The notes beneath the pieces were generated by a model. The model had not been told where the DNA came from. It worked only from the letters and a program-made list of their open reading frames with translations, and made no database searches. The position numbers and the translations under genes are program-made. From Lolliginicoccus suaedae (GTDB taxonomy: Bacteria; Actinomycetota; Actinomycetes; Mycobacteriales; Mycobacteriaceae): 64,000 nucleotides of DNA. Where the stretch lies: the NCBI RefSeq assembly GCF_008312885.1, contig NZ_VSSO01000002.1, positions 421,846-485,845 of the forward strand. Direction: 5' to 3'. Positions 1-8,486 of the stretch are shown here, in pieces; within the stretch, counting starts at the first letter, position 1; each line of letters starts with the position of its first letter.

Positions 1-1
1 C

Positions 2-1666
2 ACGCTGCGGGCGGTCGGCGCGCGGCGCGGCACCATCGTCCGCGGCCTCATCGGCGAGGCAGCCTTCCTCGGTGCCGTCGGCGGCGTGCTCGGAGTTCCC
101 CTCGGCGCGCTCATGGGCGGCCTCGCCGTTGGCCGGATACCGCCCGTGCTGCTGCAATCGTTCAGCACCGAGATCACCTTCGCCGTGCAGTGGTACGCGC
201 CCATCATCGCGGTCCTGCTGTGCATCCTCGCCAGCGTGGCAGCATCCGCTGTCGCCGCGCGGCAAGTGTTCGCCGTGGCACCGGTCGAGGCGCTGCAGCC
301 CGCGGATGTGATCACCGCGGAGGGCGACCACCAGCCCTGGACGAGGACCGCCGCGCTCGGCGGCATCGCCGTCATGCTGCTTGCGCTCGCGATGGCCTTC
401 CAGTTCGAGGACCGCCGCGCCCTCGTCGCGAGCGCCCTGTTCGCCGCCGGAGGACTTGCCCTGTGCTACGGCGTGATCCGCGGCATCAGCGGAGCCACCG
501 CCTGGCTGGCCCTGCGTGGAGGGGCACCCGGCAGGCTCGCCTCCGAGTCCGCATCCCGCGCGCCCCGCCGCGTGTGGGCCACCGCCGTGACCGTCATGAT
601 CGCCGTCGCGGTCGCCGTCTCGACCACCGGATCCATGCGCAACCTCGTCGATTCCTCCGGCGACCTCGTCGCTCCCCTCGCTGATGCGGACTTCTACCTC
701 TCCACCACGCCCGTCGATGTCGTCCCCGCCGGTCCCGTCGTTCCCGAGGCGGCCTACGACGTCCTGGACCAGGCCACGGGGATCGGCAGCGTCACAGAGG
801 GGCAGTGGGCATATGCCAACATCAGCAGCCCCGACGGCGCACCGCTCAAAGCGATGGTTCTCGGGGCGATGCCCGGCACCACCGCTCCAGCCGTGCGCGC
901 CATGGACGAATCCCTGCGGCAAGCCCTGCACCGGGGCGAGGGCATCGTCCTGTCCCGGCAGCTCGCCCGGCAGATTGGGCTCGATACCGGCGATGCCGTC
1001 GAGCTCGCCACCCCCAGCGGTGCCCGCTCCGCTCCGATCATCGGCGTCATCGACTACCTCTCGGTGGGATCGGGGATGCTCGCGATGCCGCTGCCGATGA
1101 TGCAGCAATGGTACGAGCGACCAGGCGCGACGTTCCTCGAGGTCCAGGTGGCTGATGCGGCCGATGCCGCGACCGTGATCGCTGCCGTGCGCGAGCAGCT
1201 CCCGGACGGGGTGTTCCTCGAGACGGGCGCCGAGGCATATGGCGCGGCGCGGGGAGCCACCGAGCAGGCCGGGGCGCTCGCGGTGGGCGTGCAGTGGATC
1301 GTTGCCCTCGTGGCGGCCGTGGCGCTGCTCAACACCCTCATGCTGTCGGTGCTCGACCGGCGCCGCGAGCTCGGCGTGCTGCGCGCAATGGGGGCGAGCC
1401 GACGCTTCATCGCGCGCACCGTGCTCGTCGAAGCCGTCGCGGTCGGCATTGTCGGTGGTTTCCTGGGACTGCTATTCGGCGGCGCGCTGCACTACCTCGC
1501 CACCGTGGCGCTCTCGGGCACCACCGCGGTGAGCATCAACTACGAGATCGTGCCCGTGGCGGGGCTCTATGCCCTCGCCGCCCTGGCTCTCGCGCTCGCC
1601 GGTGCTCTCGTGCCCGCGTGGCGGGCGGGCCGGATGGACATCCTCAGCGCAGTCGCGGCCGAGTAG
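2..1666 (+). CDS. FtsX/MacB-type ABC transporter permease, 5' end missing
   Basis: The reading frame is open from base 2 to the TAG at 1664-1666, so the window starts inside the gene. The visible part first encodes an FtsX transmembrane block (sequence LRAVGARRGTIVRGL just before a hydrophobic segment), then further membrane helices, a large extracytoplasmic domain around codons 230-410, and a second FtsX block near the C-terminus (LGVLRAMGASRRFIARTVL followed by three helices and a PAWRAGRMD tail). This two-block arrangement is typical of the fused permeases of the lipoprotein/peptide export (LolCE/MacB-like) superfamily in actinobacteria. An ATPase partner would be expected upstream, outside the window. 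The substrate cannot be inferred. The last ~130 bp recur in decayed form at 2897-3039. Confidence 0.85.
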   Translation, partial: TLRAVGARRGTIVRGLIGEAAFLGAVGGVLGVPLGALMGGLAVGRIPPVLLQSFSTEITFAVQWYAPIIAVLLCILASVAASAVAARQVFAVAPVEALQPADVITAEGDHQPWTRTAALGGIAVMLLALAMAFQFEDRRALVASALFAAGGLALCYGVIRGISGATAWLALRGGAPGRLASESASRAPRRVWATAVTVMIAVAVAVSTTGSMRNLVDSSGDLVAPLADADFYLSTTPVDVVPAGPVVPEAAYDVLDQATGIGSVTEGQWAYANISSPDGAPLKAMVLGAMPGTTAPAVRAMDESLRQALHRGEGIVLSRQLARQIGLDTGDAVELATPSGARSAPIIGVIDYLSVGSGMLAMPLPMMQQWYERPGATFLEVQVADAADAATVIAAVREQLPDGVFLETGAEAYGAARGATEQAGALAVGVQWIVALVAAVALLNTLMLSVLDRRRELGVLRAMGASRRFIARTVLVEAVAVGIVGGFLGLLFGGALHYLATVALSGTTAVSINYEIVPVAGLYALAALALALAGALVPAWRAGRMDILSAVAAE

Positions 1667-2138
1667 CGGGGCGGGTTGTTTCTGCTGGATGTTGCTATGA
1701 GTCTGCGATGTAGCGCCGATGTCCTAGCAGGCATCGGGAACCACGAAGGCCAAGGCAGGGCAGTAGAAGTTTACGGGCGGATTTCCACACCACCTAGCCT
1801 GCTTCGCTGGTGTCCGACGTCGACCTGTACCAGTCTCGGTGCGCCAGGTGTGGCTCGAACCTAGTGGGACAGGCAGTGTTGGACCGTGCCGCCCTCCTTA
1901 TATGGTCAGTTCGCAATCCGGTGGGTGTGCGTGCACTGCAGTAAAGGAGTTCGACATCAAGGTGGGGATTGCGACGGCGTTGCCCTGAGTGGGCCTATTC
2001 ATCATGCGGTCAGGCGCTGAGCATGCGATGTAATAAGTTCGTGCAAACGTGTAATCGTGTGGCCACTGCTGAGGTAGATTCGAGAGTTGACCGGCAGCAT
2101 CTTCCATCCCTGCTTAGCCTTTCACTGTAAGGAACCTG
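1667..2138. other. Gap of 470 bp with no supported gene
   Basis: This stretch is visibly less GC-rich than the flanking genes and has stops in all frames apart from short ORFs that resemble nothing. It is the left part of the insert lying between the two copies of the permease 3' end. I see no tRNA, transposase remnant or clear promoter. Confidence 0.5.
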
Positions 2139-2708
2139 ATGGACTCGGTGTGGATCAACTATTTCTCGATTATCGCAGCTGTGACGGGCTCAATCTTCGC
2201 CCTGATGTTCGTGGCTCTTCAGGTGGGGATGAAGCGATGGAAGGACAATCCGACCGGCCCTTTCCTTGCGGTTCTGGCTCTCATTGAGTTGCTGACGCCG
2301 CTAGCGATCAGCGTGACGGCAATCCATCCGGTCCACAATTGGCAGGTGGGGGCGCTGCTTCCTAGTTTGATTGGGTTGTGTGCAATTGCTTGGTACTTCA
2401 AACGCTTGCGCAGCTTGGGGCATTCTTTCAAGATGAAGTTGTGCGACTCGGACGATTTTTGGGCGTTCAAAGTAGTCGAATGGTTATACATACACGGGAG
2501 CTTTATTATTTCGGCGCCAATATACTCAGCGCTGGTAGTCATAGCGATTCGAGGGCTCGTTTTCGGGATCGATTGTGGCCTTCTGGTCGTATCTTGGCTG
2601 TGTCTCTGGTTGGTGTTTTCAGGCGTTGTGGAATCGTGGATCTTGCTGGTGCGAAGCGCGGACGAGAATGTCTCGAATGCTATCAATTCTGCCAGTCATG
2701 AGGGATAG
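2139..2708 (+). CDS. Orphan membrane protein, unknown function
   Basis: This encodes 189 residues with about five hydrophobic segments: residues ~7-27, ~40-60, ~70-85, ~115-140 and ~143-170. The first helix is at the very N-terminus and there is no obvious signal peptide cleavage site. A purine-rich AAGGAA precedes the ATG by about 7 nt. I do not recognise the family. Codon use is less GC-biased than in every neighbouring gene, and the gene stands alone between the permease gene and the decayed copy of its 3' end, so it was probably acquired horizontally. No toxin, immunity or enzymatic motif is visible. The membrane location is well supported; the function is open. Confidence 0.6.
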   Translation: MDSVWINYFSIIAAVTGSIFALMFVALQVGMKRWKDNPTGPFLAVLALIELLTPLAISVTAIHPVHNWQVGALLPSLIGLCAIAWYFKRLRSLGHSFKMKLCDSDDFWAFKVVEWLYIHGSFIISAPIYSALVVIAIRGLVFGIDCGLLVVSWLCLWLVFSGVVESWILLVRSADENVSNAINSASHEG

Positions 2709-2896
2709 CGGTTGGTTCTATCGAAGGCCCGTCTCTATGGCAATATTGCGTGCCATAATGGTCCTGTATCCAGTTGTAGGCGTGTGGTAGGTATTCGGAA
2801 ATTCTTCAGTTTGCCAAGGGTGGTAGAGCTCGATCTCAGTTGAGGGAAGATCGAACTGTTTAAGTCATGGGCAACCTCGAACTCGATGGCAGCTAG
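2709..2896. other. Right part of the lower-GC insert, no gene seen
   Basis: No ORF with plausible composition or start is visible between the orphan membrane protein and the decayed permease end. Confidence 0.4.
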
Positions 2897-3039
2897 GCAT
2901 TAAGTCGGAGATCGTGCCCATCGCGGAGCACTACATTCTCGCCGCCCTTGTGCTTGCGCTGGCTGGTGCGCTCGTGCCTGCCTGGCGGGCGGGCCGGATG
3001 GACACTTGGGCGCCGTCGCGGCCGAGTAGCGGGGCGGGG
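2897..3039 (+). pseudogene. Decayed second copy of the 3' end of the FtsX-type permease gene
   Basis: From GCAT at 2897 to the GGGGCGGGG at 3031-3039 this stretch aligns with 1533-1675, the last ~45 codons and stop of the permease gene. Shared strings include GAGATCGTGCCC (2908), CTCGCCGCC, and the stretch encoding WRAGRMD. A one-base deletion after GGATGGACA shifts the frame, and there are numerous substitutions. Both copies share the end GCCGAGTAGCGGGGCGGG. No start codon or upstream coding part is present, so it is a fragment, not a gene. It marks the right border of the lower-GC insert. Confidence 0.8.
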
Positions 3040-3111
3040 TGGCCGCCGGGCGCTCGTGGCTCGCGGGGCCCTTGAGTGATGCGACCTTATACTGGTGGCT
3101 GTAGCCGCAAT

Positions 3112-3176
3112 CGCGATAGAAGCTGCGGAAACCCCAGGTCGGTTTCTATCGCGTTTGACGGATTCCCGTGCTTCTA
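3112..3176 (-). repeat. Palindromic intergenic repeat, copy 1 (inverted orientation)
   Basis: Arms CGCGATAGAA (3112-3121) and TTCTATCGCG (3144-3153) flank a 22-base centre. The reverse complement of the centre closely matches that of copy 2 near 5093, and the flank TTTGACGGATTCCCGTGCTT is the reverse complement of the AAAAGCACCGG... flank of copies 2 and 3. The copy lies in the spacer before the holin-like gene. Confidence 0.75.
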
Positions 3177-3260
3177 CCCCGCGCCCGCCCCGACCGCGCC
3201 TCTGTGTGATGCTGCCGACTGGACCGGGCATATCGGCCAGCGCCATGCCACGATGGGTCC

Positions 3261-3641
3261 ATGATCTTCTTGCTGACCCTGGCGATCAACTCGTTCGCGA
3301 TCTGGCTCGCGGCCGAGTGGATCACGGGCATCGACCTGTACACGCCCGGCGAGACCACCACCGAGAACGTGCTGTTCATCGTGGCGATCGGCGCGATCTT
3401 CACGCTGATCAACATGTTGATCAAGCCGGTGATCAAGCTGCTTTCCCTGCCGCTGATCATCATCACGCTGGGGCTGTTCCTGCTGGTCATCAACGCGTTC
3501 ATGCTGCTGCTGACCGAGTGGATCACCAGCTACCTCGACTTCGGCCTCATCATCGCCGGCTTCGGCGCAGCGTTCTGGGGCGGCCTGCTCATCGCCGTCG
3601 TCAACCTGGTGCTCGGCATGATCGTCCCCGATCGCGCCTAG
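3261..3641 (+). CDS. Phage holin family 4-type small membrane protein
   Basis: This encodes 126 residues and is almost entirely hydrophobic, with about four membrane helices (residues ~3-20, ~30-52, ~56-80, ~95-120) and the central segment INMLIKPVIKLLSLP. This pattern (a short loop with IKP..K..SLPL between helices two and three) is characteristic of the mycobacterial 'phage holin family 4' / YvlD-like proteins (Pfam Phage_holin_4_2). These are chromosomal membrane proteins with no proven lytic role. There is no phage context here. The ATG at 3261 follows CCACGATGGGTCC without a strong ribosome site. It ends against a bidirectional hairpin that separates it from the convergent YrdB-like gene. 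Confidence 0.75.
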   Translation: MIFLLTLAINSFAIWLAAEWITGIDLYTPGETTTENVLFIVAIGAIFTLINMLIKPVIKLLSLPLIIITLGLFLLVINAFMLLLTEWITSYLDFGLIIAGFGAAFWGGLLIAVVNLVLGMIVPDRA

Positions 3642-3673
3642 CGCTGAGCACGCCAAGAGCTGAGCACGCCTAG

Positions 3674-3707
3674 AGCGGGGCCGGGCCTGAACTGGTCTGG
3701 CCCCGCT
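3674..3707. terminator. Bidirectional hairpin terminator
   Basis: AGCGGGGCC (3674-3682) pairs with GGCCCCGCT (3699-3707). It lies between the convergent holin-like and YrdB-like genes, so it can serve both; the U-tract is poor in each direction, as is common in high-GC actinobacteria. Confidence 0.55.
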
Positions 3708-4059
3708 ATTCGTTCGCTGGCAGGATCGGTGACTCCGCGAGCAGGTGCACCACGATCCATGCCGCCGCGAACGCGATGCCCCACACTGTGCCCCACAGCA
3801 TCCAGATGGAGTAGGTGGCCGCGGCGAGCAGCGCGAGCTTGACGAGGATGCGGGCGGGCGGCAGGTCGTAGTAGGACCGTGGCGAGGCGTATGCCCACCA
3901 CAGTGCCGCGATGAGAAGCACGGCAGCGATCGCGAGCGCTGCACCCGTCGCATCGGAGCCTCCAAGCGAGAAGGCGTACGCGCCGACCGCGACGACGGCG
4001 ATGAACTCGGTGACCAGCAGGAGCAGGAGCAGCGCGCCGACAGCGGCGGTGATCAGCAT
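3706..4059 (-). CDS. YrdB family (DUF2568) membrane protein
   Basis: This encodes 117 residues with four hydrophobic segments (about residues 3-30, 42-58, 72-88 and 92-108) and the conserved-looking loop ASPRSYYDLPPARILVKL between helices two and three. This matches the small YrdB/DUF2568 integral membrane family, whose biochemical role is not known. The frame continues upstream to 4284, but the start chosen is ATG 4059 because an AAGGG Shine-Dalgarno sequence lies about 10 nt before it and upstream codons overlap menA with non-native composition. It lies 35 bp downstream of menA on the same strand and is probably cotranscribed. Confidence 0.7.
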   Translation of the reverse strand: MLITAAVGALLLLLLVTEFIAVVAVGAYAFSLGGSDATGAALAIAAVLLIAALWWAYASPRSYYDLPPARILVKLALLAAATYSIWMLWGTVWGIAFAAAWIVVHLLAESPILPANE

Positions 4060-4094
4060 GGAAGGGTTCCCTTTCGACAAGACCGGACCGGAAC

Positions 4095-4964
4095 TCATCC
4101 GGCGTTGAGCCCAACGGTGACGAGGATCGCCCAGCCGAGCAACGCCAGCCCAGTGTCGCGCAACGTCCCGATCAGCGCCAGGCCGGTGTCCCCCGAGCGC
4201 ACCGGGATGTAGGCCCGTAGGGCCATGGGAATGGCGACGAGGCCGAGGAGCGCGGCGGGATGCTGCAGCGCGAGCGGTATGCACAGCAGGAACGGCACGA
4301 CCACGAGGGCAAGATACAGCCGCCGGGTGCGGCGATCCCCGAGGCGCACCGCGAGCGTCACCTTGCCCGCCACCTCATCAGTGGGGATGTCGCGCAGGTT
4401 GTTCGCCACGAGCACCGCGGTGGTCAGCGAGCCGATGCCGATCGCGCACCACAGGCCCACGAGCGTCACCGATCCGGTCTGCACGAACTCGGTGCCGAGC
4501 ACCGCCACGAGCCCGAAGAACACGAACACCGCTACCTCGCCGTAGCCCAGGTAGCCATAGGGCCGGGAACCGCCGGTGTAGAACCATGCTCCGGCGACAC
4601 ACAGCAGCCCCACCAGCACGATCCACCAGGCGGTGGTGGCGGCGAGCACGAGACCAGCCAGCATCGCCACGCCGAAGCAAGCAAACGCGACCATCTTGAC
4701 CAGCGCCGGGGCCGCGGCACCGGATCCGACCAGCCGCATGGGACCCACGCGATCATCGTCGGTGCCGCGGATTCCATCGGAGTAGTCGTTGGCGAAGTTC
4801 ACCCCGAGCACCAGCGCCACCGCGACGATCAGCGCGAGCAGGGCCTTCCACCACACGACGCCGCCCACGGCGCCCGCCGCGCCGGTGCCAGCGATCACGG
4901 GGGCCAGCGCGGTCGGGAGCGTGCGCGGGCGCGCCCCCTCGATCCATTCAGCTACCGATGCCAT
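4095..4964 (-). CDS. menA: 1,4-dihydroxy-2-naphthoate polyprenyltransferase (MenA)
   Basis: This enzyme attaches the polyprenyl chain to 1,4-dihydroxy-2-naphthoate at the membrane, giving demethylmenaquinone. The 289-residue UbiA-superfamily protein begins with the typical [12 protein letters not shown]. It has the first aspartate motif around residues 56-63 (NFANDYSDG), which binds Mg-diphosphate, and the second (NNLRDIPTD) near residue 190, with eight to nine membrane helices predicted from hydrophobicity. Length is normal. It is transcribed in the same direction as menE, which lies upstream across a repeat-bearing 186-bp spacer, and as the YrdB-like gene downstream. Other pathway genes follow at 11.5-23 kb. 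Confidence 0.93.
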   Translation of the reverse strand: MASVAEWIEGARPRTLPTALAPVIAGTGAAGAVGGVVWWKALLALIVAVALVLGVNFANDYSDGIRGTDDDRVGPMRLVGSGAAAPALVKMVAFACFGVAMLAGLVLAATTAWWIVLVGLLCVAGAWFYTGGSRPYGYLGYGEVAVFVFFGLVAVLGTEFVQTGSVTLVGLWCAIGIGSLTTAVLVANNLRDIPTDEVAGKVTLAVRLGDRRTRRLYLALVVVPFLLCIPLALQHPAALLGLVAIPMALRAYIPVRSGDTGLALIGTLRDTGLALLGWAILVTVGLNAG

Positions 4965-5070
4965 GCCTTGATCTAATCAGCATTGGCGGGCAGGACGCAG
5001 CTTGGGCGCGCGGGGCAGGTGGCGGTGGGCCAGGGGTTGCCCGGCGACTTCCTGGCGGCTGTCTGGCGGC

Positions 5071-5136
5071 AAAAGCACCGGAGACCGGTAAACGCGATAG
5101 AAGCTGACCTGGGCTTCCCGCGGTTTCTATCGCGTG
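5071..5136 (+). repeat. Palindromic intergenic repeat, copy 2
   Basis: The repeat has the leader AAAAGCACCGG (5071), then AAACGCGATAGAA ending at 5102, a 22-base centre, and TTCTATCGCG (5125-5134). It lies between the start of menA and the end of menE, so it is the 3' UTR of menE and could also act as its terminator. Confidence 0.75.
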
Positions 5137-5150
5137 TGCGGCGGGCGCGG

Positions 5151-6311
5151 CTAGCCCCGAAGCATGAGCTGCTCGCGCAGTGCGCGCCGGTCAATCTTGC
5201 CCGGTCCACGGTGGGGGAGGGCAGTCACGATGTGGAGCTCGCGGGGAGCCGCATGCGCCCCGAGCTGAGCCGTCACATGATCGCGCACCTGCTCAAGCGT
5301 TGGCTCCGGCATGCTAGGGCGAAGGATGATCGCGACAGCAACGCGCTGTCCAAGCCGATCATCATCGAGGCCCACCACCGCGCACTCAGTGATCGCGGGA
5401 TGAGTGCCGAGGGCGCGCTCGACCACTTGCGGAACCACGGTGAGACCACCACTGGTGATCGCCTCATCGAGTCGGCCGGTCACGGTGAGCGTGCCACCGC
5501 GGAGCTCGCCGGCGTCGTCGGTGCGGAACCAGCCTGGCTCGGCGAACGCGGCATGGGCGGGCGCGTTGAGATAGCCGTGCGCGAGCGTGGCACCACCGAG
5601 GACGATGCGGCCCTCGTCGATGCGCGCCTGCACGCCGTCGAGCGGGAGGCCGTCGTAGACACAGCCACCGCAGGTCTCGCTCATCCCGTAGGTCCGCACG
5701 AGGCGCGCACCCGCTGCCCGTGCTGCATCCCGGACGGCCGACGGCAATGCAGCACCCCCGACGAGAACAGCATCGAGCCCAGCGAGCGCGGCGCGGGCAC
5801 GGGGTTCCTCAAGGATCTTGCGCACCTGCCCCGGCACCAGCGAGGTGTAGCAGGGGCCAGGCCCGGCGAGCATCCGTTCCGTCGTCTCGGCGAATGCCTC
5901 GGTGGAGAAGCCCCCCGCCACATCGAGAACTTCTGGCGTGGTCCCGGCGACCAGGCTTCGCAGGAGCACCTGCAGCCCCGCCACATGATGCGGAGGCAAA
6001 GCGAGCAGCCAGCGGCCCGGACCACCGAGCCGGGCATGGGTGCCCGCGATGCTGGCATGCAGAGCCGCGGGCGAGAGCATCGCGCCCTTCGGGGTGCCCG
6101 TGGTGCCGGAGGTGGCGACGACGATGGCGGTCTGCCGATCAGAAGGGAGCACGTGCCCAGCCATCGCCTCCCGCAGCCGCGAGGATACCCGCCGATCATT
6201 CTCGGGCACCGGGAGCCATGTCGCGCGGCCAGCGAGAGCCGCAGCAAGATCATCAAGAACACCCAGCGCCCCCATTCCCGCGGGTATCGGCAGGGGATCG
6301 GGAGAGGCCAT
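5151..6311 (-). CDS. menE: o-succinylbenzoate--CoA ligase (MenE)
   Basis: This enzyme activates o-succinylbenzoate to its CoA thioester before MenB closes the ring. The 386-residue product is a short member of the ANL adenylate-forming superfamily. It has the P-loop-like VVATSGTTGTPKGAM motif (near residue 95), the A5-type RTYGMSETCGG motif (near residue 240), the GWFRTDDAGEL and VTGRLDEAITSGG motifs, and the C-terminal catalytic lysine in GPGKIDRRAL. Actinobacterial MenE proteins have this compact length. ATG 6311 is chosen because it leaves a 79-bp promoter space to the divergent gene; ATGs at 6347 and 6383 are in frame and cannot be excluded. Confidence 0.9.
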   Translation of the reverse strand: MASPDPLPIPAGMGALGVLDDLAAALAGRATWLPVPENDRRVSSRLREAMAGHVLPSDRQTAIVVATSGTTGTPKGAMLSPAALHASIAGTHARLGGPGRWLLALPPHHVAGLQVLLRSLVAGTTPEVLDVAGGFSTEAFAETTERMLAGPGPCYTSLVPGQVRKILEEPRARAALAGLDAVLVGGAALPSAVRDAARAAGARLVRTYGMSETCGGCVYDGLPLDGVQARIDEGRIVLGGATLAHGYLNAPAHAAFAEPGWFRTDDAGELRGGTLTVTGRLDEAITSGGLTVVPQVVERALGTHPAITECAVVGLDDDRLGQRVAVAIILRPSMPEPTLEQVRDHVTAQLGAHAAPRELHIVTALPHRGPGKIDRRALREQLMLRG

Positions 6312-6390
6312 GGCAATGATGCTGCCATCCGGGACGTGGCCAGGCATTCGCCGGGGGGACAGCAGGTCCTCGCAGCGATACATTGGGTAT

Positions 6391-7581
6391 GTGGACGAGT
6401 CAGTCGCGGCAGCCATCAGCGCGCTCGATGCTGATGACCCCGCCATCGCAGCGGACGCCGAGTCCGCATGGCACGAGCTCGTCGCGCTCTCCCCGCCGGG
6501 CGGGCCCATCCAGGCCAGCGTCCAGCAGTACTGCTGGGCCACTATCCGCCGCCTCGATCTCGGTACCGAACGTGCCTGGGCGCGCAGCCAGGCCCTCGCC
6601 GACCTCCTCGACCGCATCGGCCTCGCCCGCTACGCTGCCATCGCCCGCAGCGACGAGACCCGCGACCTGCTCGCCATCGACACCGACGAGGCCTGGGAAC
6701 CCGCCTTCTACGAGCGCATGCATGCATCCGGCGTCGCGCCCCCCGACACCCGCCTCGTCTCCTGGCAATCCATCTGCACCATCAGCGAGCTCGACATCAT
6801 CGACCGCATCGCCGCCACCCTCGAGGTCGCCACCATCACCGACGGCTTCGCCACCACCGGACGCCCCTCGCTCAGCCGGCCCCACCGCGAATCGATCACC
6901 CACTCCGTCCTCGCCACCGGCCACGACGGCCACACACTCCTCGACGAACTGCTCGATTGCCGCATCGACCTGTGGTCCACCCTGTCGCCGACCCGCGCCG
7001 CCCTCTACGACGAGCTCGCCAGCGTCATCCATGCCGCCCGGGTCGTCCCCCTCCACGCCGCGCGCACCGCGTACCGGTACCTGCAGGAACTCGGCGAGCA
7101 TCGAGGGACCAGCATCGAAGACAGTGGCGAGCGCCAGCTCCGCCTCGTCCTGCAACGACTCGGGCTCGTCCACCGCGCCCACGGGCGCACCACCCTTCGA
7201 GCACGCGCCCGCAGCCTCTCCATCGACGACGTGCTCGACACCCTCGTCCACGAGTGGATCGGAACCCGCTACGCGCCCGAGGCCATCATCGCCGAAGCAC
7301 TCATGATCTCGCTGGCCAGCACCGCCCGCGGCACCACCACCATGGACGCGCACTTCCTCGCCGACGCGCTCCTCACCGAGGAAGGCTGGCACGACGGCAT
7401 CAGCGAAGCACCTGTGCGGGCCGCCTCGCGCACCCTCGGCAAGCTCCGCCACGAGCTCGAGGCACTCGGCATCCTCCATCCCGGAGAGTCGCAGCCCGAC
7501 AGCATCGCTGTCATCTTCGCCTGCGCCGTGCTCCGCGCCCGCCTGCTGCACGCCCGTTACCCGCGCGGGCGGGAGGAGTAG
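6391..7581 (+). CDS. Conserved-looking 396-residue protein, unknown function
   Basis: This is a soluble, acidic, alpha-helical protein with no signal peptide and no membrane segment. I do not recognise the family. It has repeated short helical stretches, and residues ~225-265 (LASVIHAARVVPLHAARTAYRYLQELGEHRG and after) could form a helix-turn-helix, but no catalytic motif stands out. The frame stays open upstream to 6040 because of the antisense menE gene. GTG 6391 is preferred: a TACATT -10-like box (6379-6384) ends 6 nt before it, which would give a leaderless transcript, common in this order. It is transcribed divergently from menE and is followed by a strong hairpin. Confidence 0.6.
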   Translation: MDESVAAAISALDADDPAIAADAESAWHELVALSPPGGPIQASVQQYCWATIRRLDLGTERAWARSQALADLLDRIGLARYAAIARSDETRDLLAIDTDEAWEPAFYERMHASGVAPPDTRLVSWQSICTISELDIIDRIAATLEVATITDGFATTGRPSLSRPHRESITHSVLATGHDGHTLLDELLDCRIDLWSTLSPTRAALYDELASVIHAARVVPLHAARTAYRYLQELGEHRGTSIEDSGERQLRLVLQRLGLVHRAHGRTTLRARARSLSIDDVLDTLVHEWIGTRYAPEAIIAEALMISLASTARGTTTMDAHFLADALLTEEGWHDGISEAPVRAASRTLGKLRHELEALGILHPGESQPDSIAVIFACAVLRARLLHARYPRGREE

Positions 7582-7603
7582 CGGGTTAGGGCCGCGCCGC
7601 CAG

Positions 7604-7640
7604 TGGAAACTATTCCCGCCTCAACCGGGAAGAGTTTCCA
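7604..7640. terminator. Bidirectional hairpin terminator
   Basis: TGGAAACTATTCCCG (7604-7618) and CGGGAAGAGTTTCCA (7626-7640) form a 15-bp stem with one mismatch and a 7-nt loop. It lies between the convergent 396-residue gene and the DUF2993 gene and suits both. Confidence 0.75.
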
Positions 7641-7679
7641 TTCGCGGGACCATCCCCGGCAGCGCAACCCCTAAGCCCT

Positions 7680-8468
7680 TCACCCAGTGATCTGGTCGAC
7701 GAGCCGGGTGACGAGGGCGAGCATCTCGGTGAGCGAGATCATGGCGAGGCGCTCGCGGGCGCGGTCGGTGACGCCGTGGAGGATGAGCTCGCCCGGGCCG
7801 GTGTCGATGCTGGTGAGCCGGAGTCCGTGGGGGAGGTCGGGGATGGTGACGGCGAAGGGCCGGATGCGGTGGGCGAGGGGGAGGCTGCGCTGCCAGAGGT
7901 GGATGCCCACGGGGTCGAGGTAGATGACGGATTCGCCGGCGGTGGCGCGGAGCTCGATGTGGCCGAGCAGGGGACGGCGGGCCCATCGGGCGTGGATGCG
8001 TCCGCGGTCGGTGATGGTGACGTCGATGTCGGGGGCTACTTGCTTGACCCAGTGGTGCACTTCGGTGCTGGTGACGGTGATGCGGAGGTCTACGCGCTCC
8101 GCGACGAGGTAGGGGGCGGGCAGGGAGCGGAGCCGGACGCCGCGGCAGATGACTTGCACCTGGTGGAGGGTGGTGGATCGCCAGCGGACGTGGTTGGCGG
8201 TGAGGCGGATCTCGCTGAGGGAGCCGGTGGCGAGGTCGAGGGTGCGGAGGTTGCTGCTGATCTCGACGGGTGTGAAGGCGACGTCGATGCTGCCGCTGCG
8301 GAGGGTGAGGCGCCTGCCGAGGAGGCGGTCGGTGGCGATGCGCACGATGAGCTCGAGGAGCTGCCCGGGGGTGGTGGGCACGGGTGGGCGCAGTGATTTG
8401 CCGAGCGCGAGCAGCCGGTCCAGCTCTCGCTTCGGCAGCCATTCGCCGAAGAGTCGCGGGCCGCTCAT
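7680..8468 (-). CDS. DUF2993 / LmeA-family lipid-binding protein
   Basis: This 262-residue protein is made of alternating beta-strand-like stretches (SGSIDVAF, LRTLDLATGSLSEIRLTANHVRW, VERVDLRITVTSTEVHHWV) typical of DUF2993. Family member LmeA of mycobacteria is a phospholipid-binding periplasmic protein needed for mannan maturation of lipoglycans. Unlike LmeA, this one has no N-terminal signal sequence or membrane helix; the start MSGPRLFGEWLP is basic and hydrophilic. It may therefore be cytoplasmic, or a related paralogue of different role. The gene lies 18 bp downstream-in-sequence of the VOC gene stop on the same strand and may be cotranscribed with it. Confidence 0.6.
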   Translation of the reverse strand: MSGPRLFGEWLPKRELDRLLALGKSLRPPVPTTPGQLLELIVRIATDRLLGRRLTLRSGSIDVAFTPVEISSNLRTLDLATGSLSEIRLTANHVRWRSTTLHQVQVICRGVRLRSLPAPYLVAERVDLRITVTSTEVHHWVKQVAPDIDVTITDRGRIHARWARRPLLGHIELRATAGESVIYLDPVGIHLWQRSLPLAHRIRPFAVTIPDLPHGLRLTSIDTGPGELILHGVTDRARERLAMISLTEMLALVTRLVDQITG

Positions 8469-8486
8469 GGGGTAAGTATGGCGGCT

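Noticed and set aside
3261-3641. Prophage interpretation of the holin-like gene
   Set aside because: No phage structural, lysis or integrase genes are nearby; this family is a common chromosomal membrane protein.
4983-6434. Plus-strand ORF of 483 residues opposite menE
   Set aside because: Antisense to menE, which has all adenylate-forming motifs.
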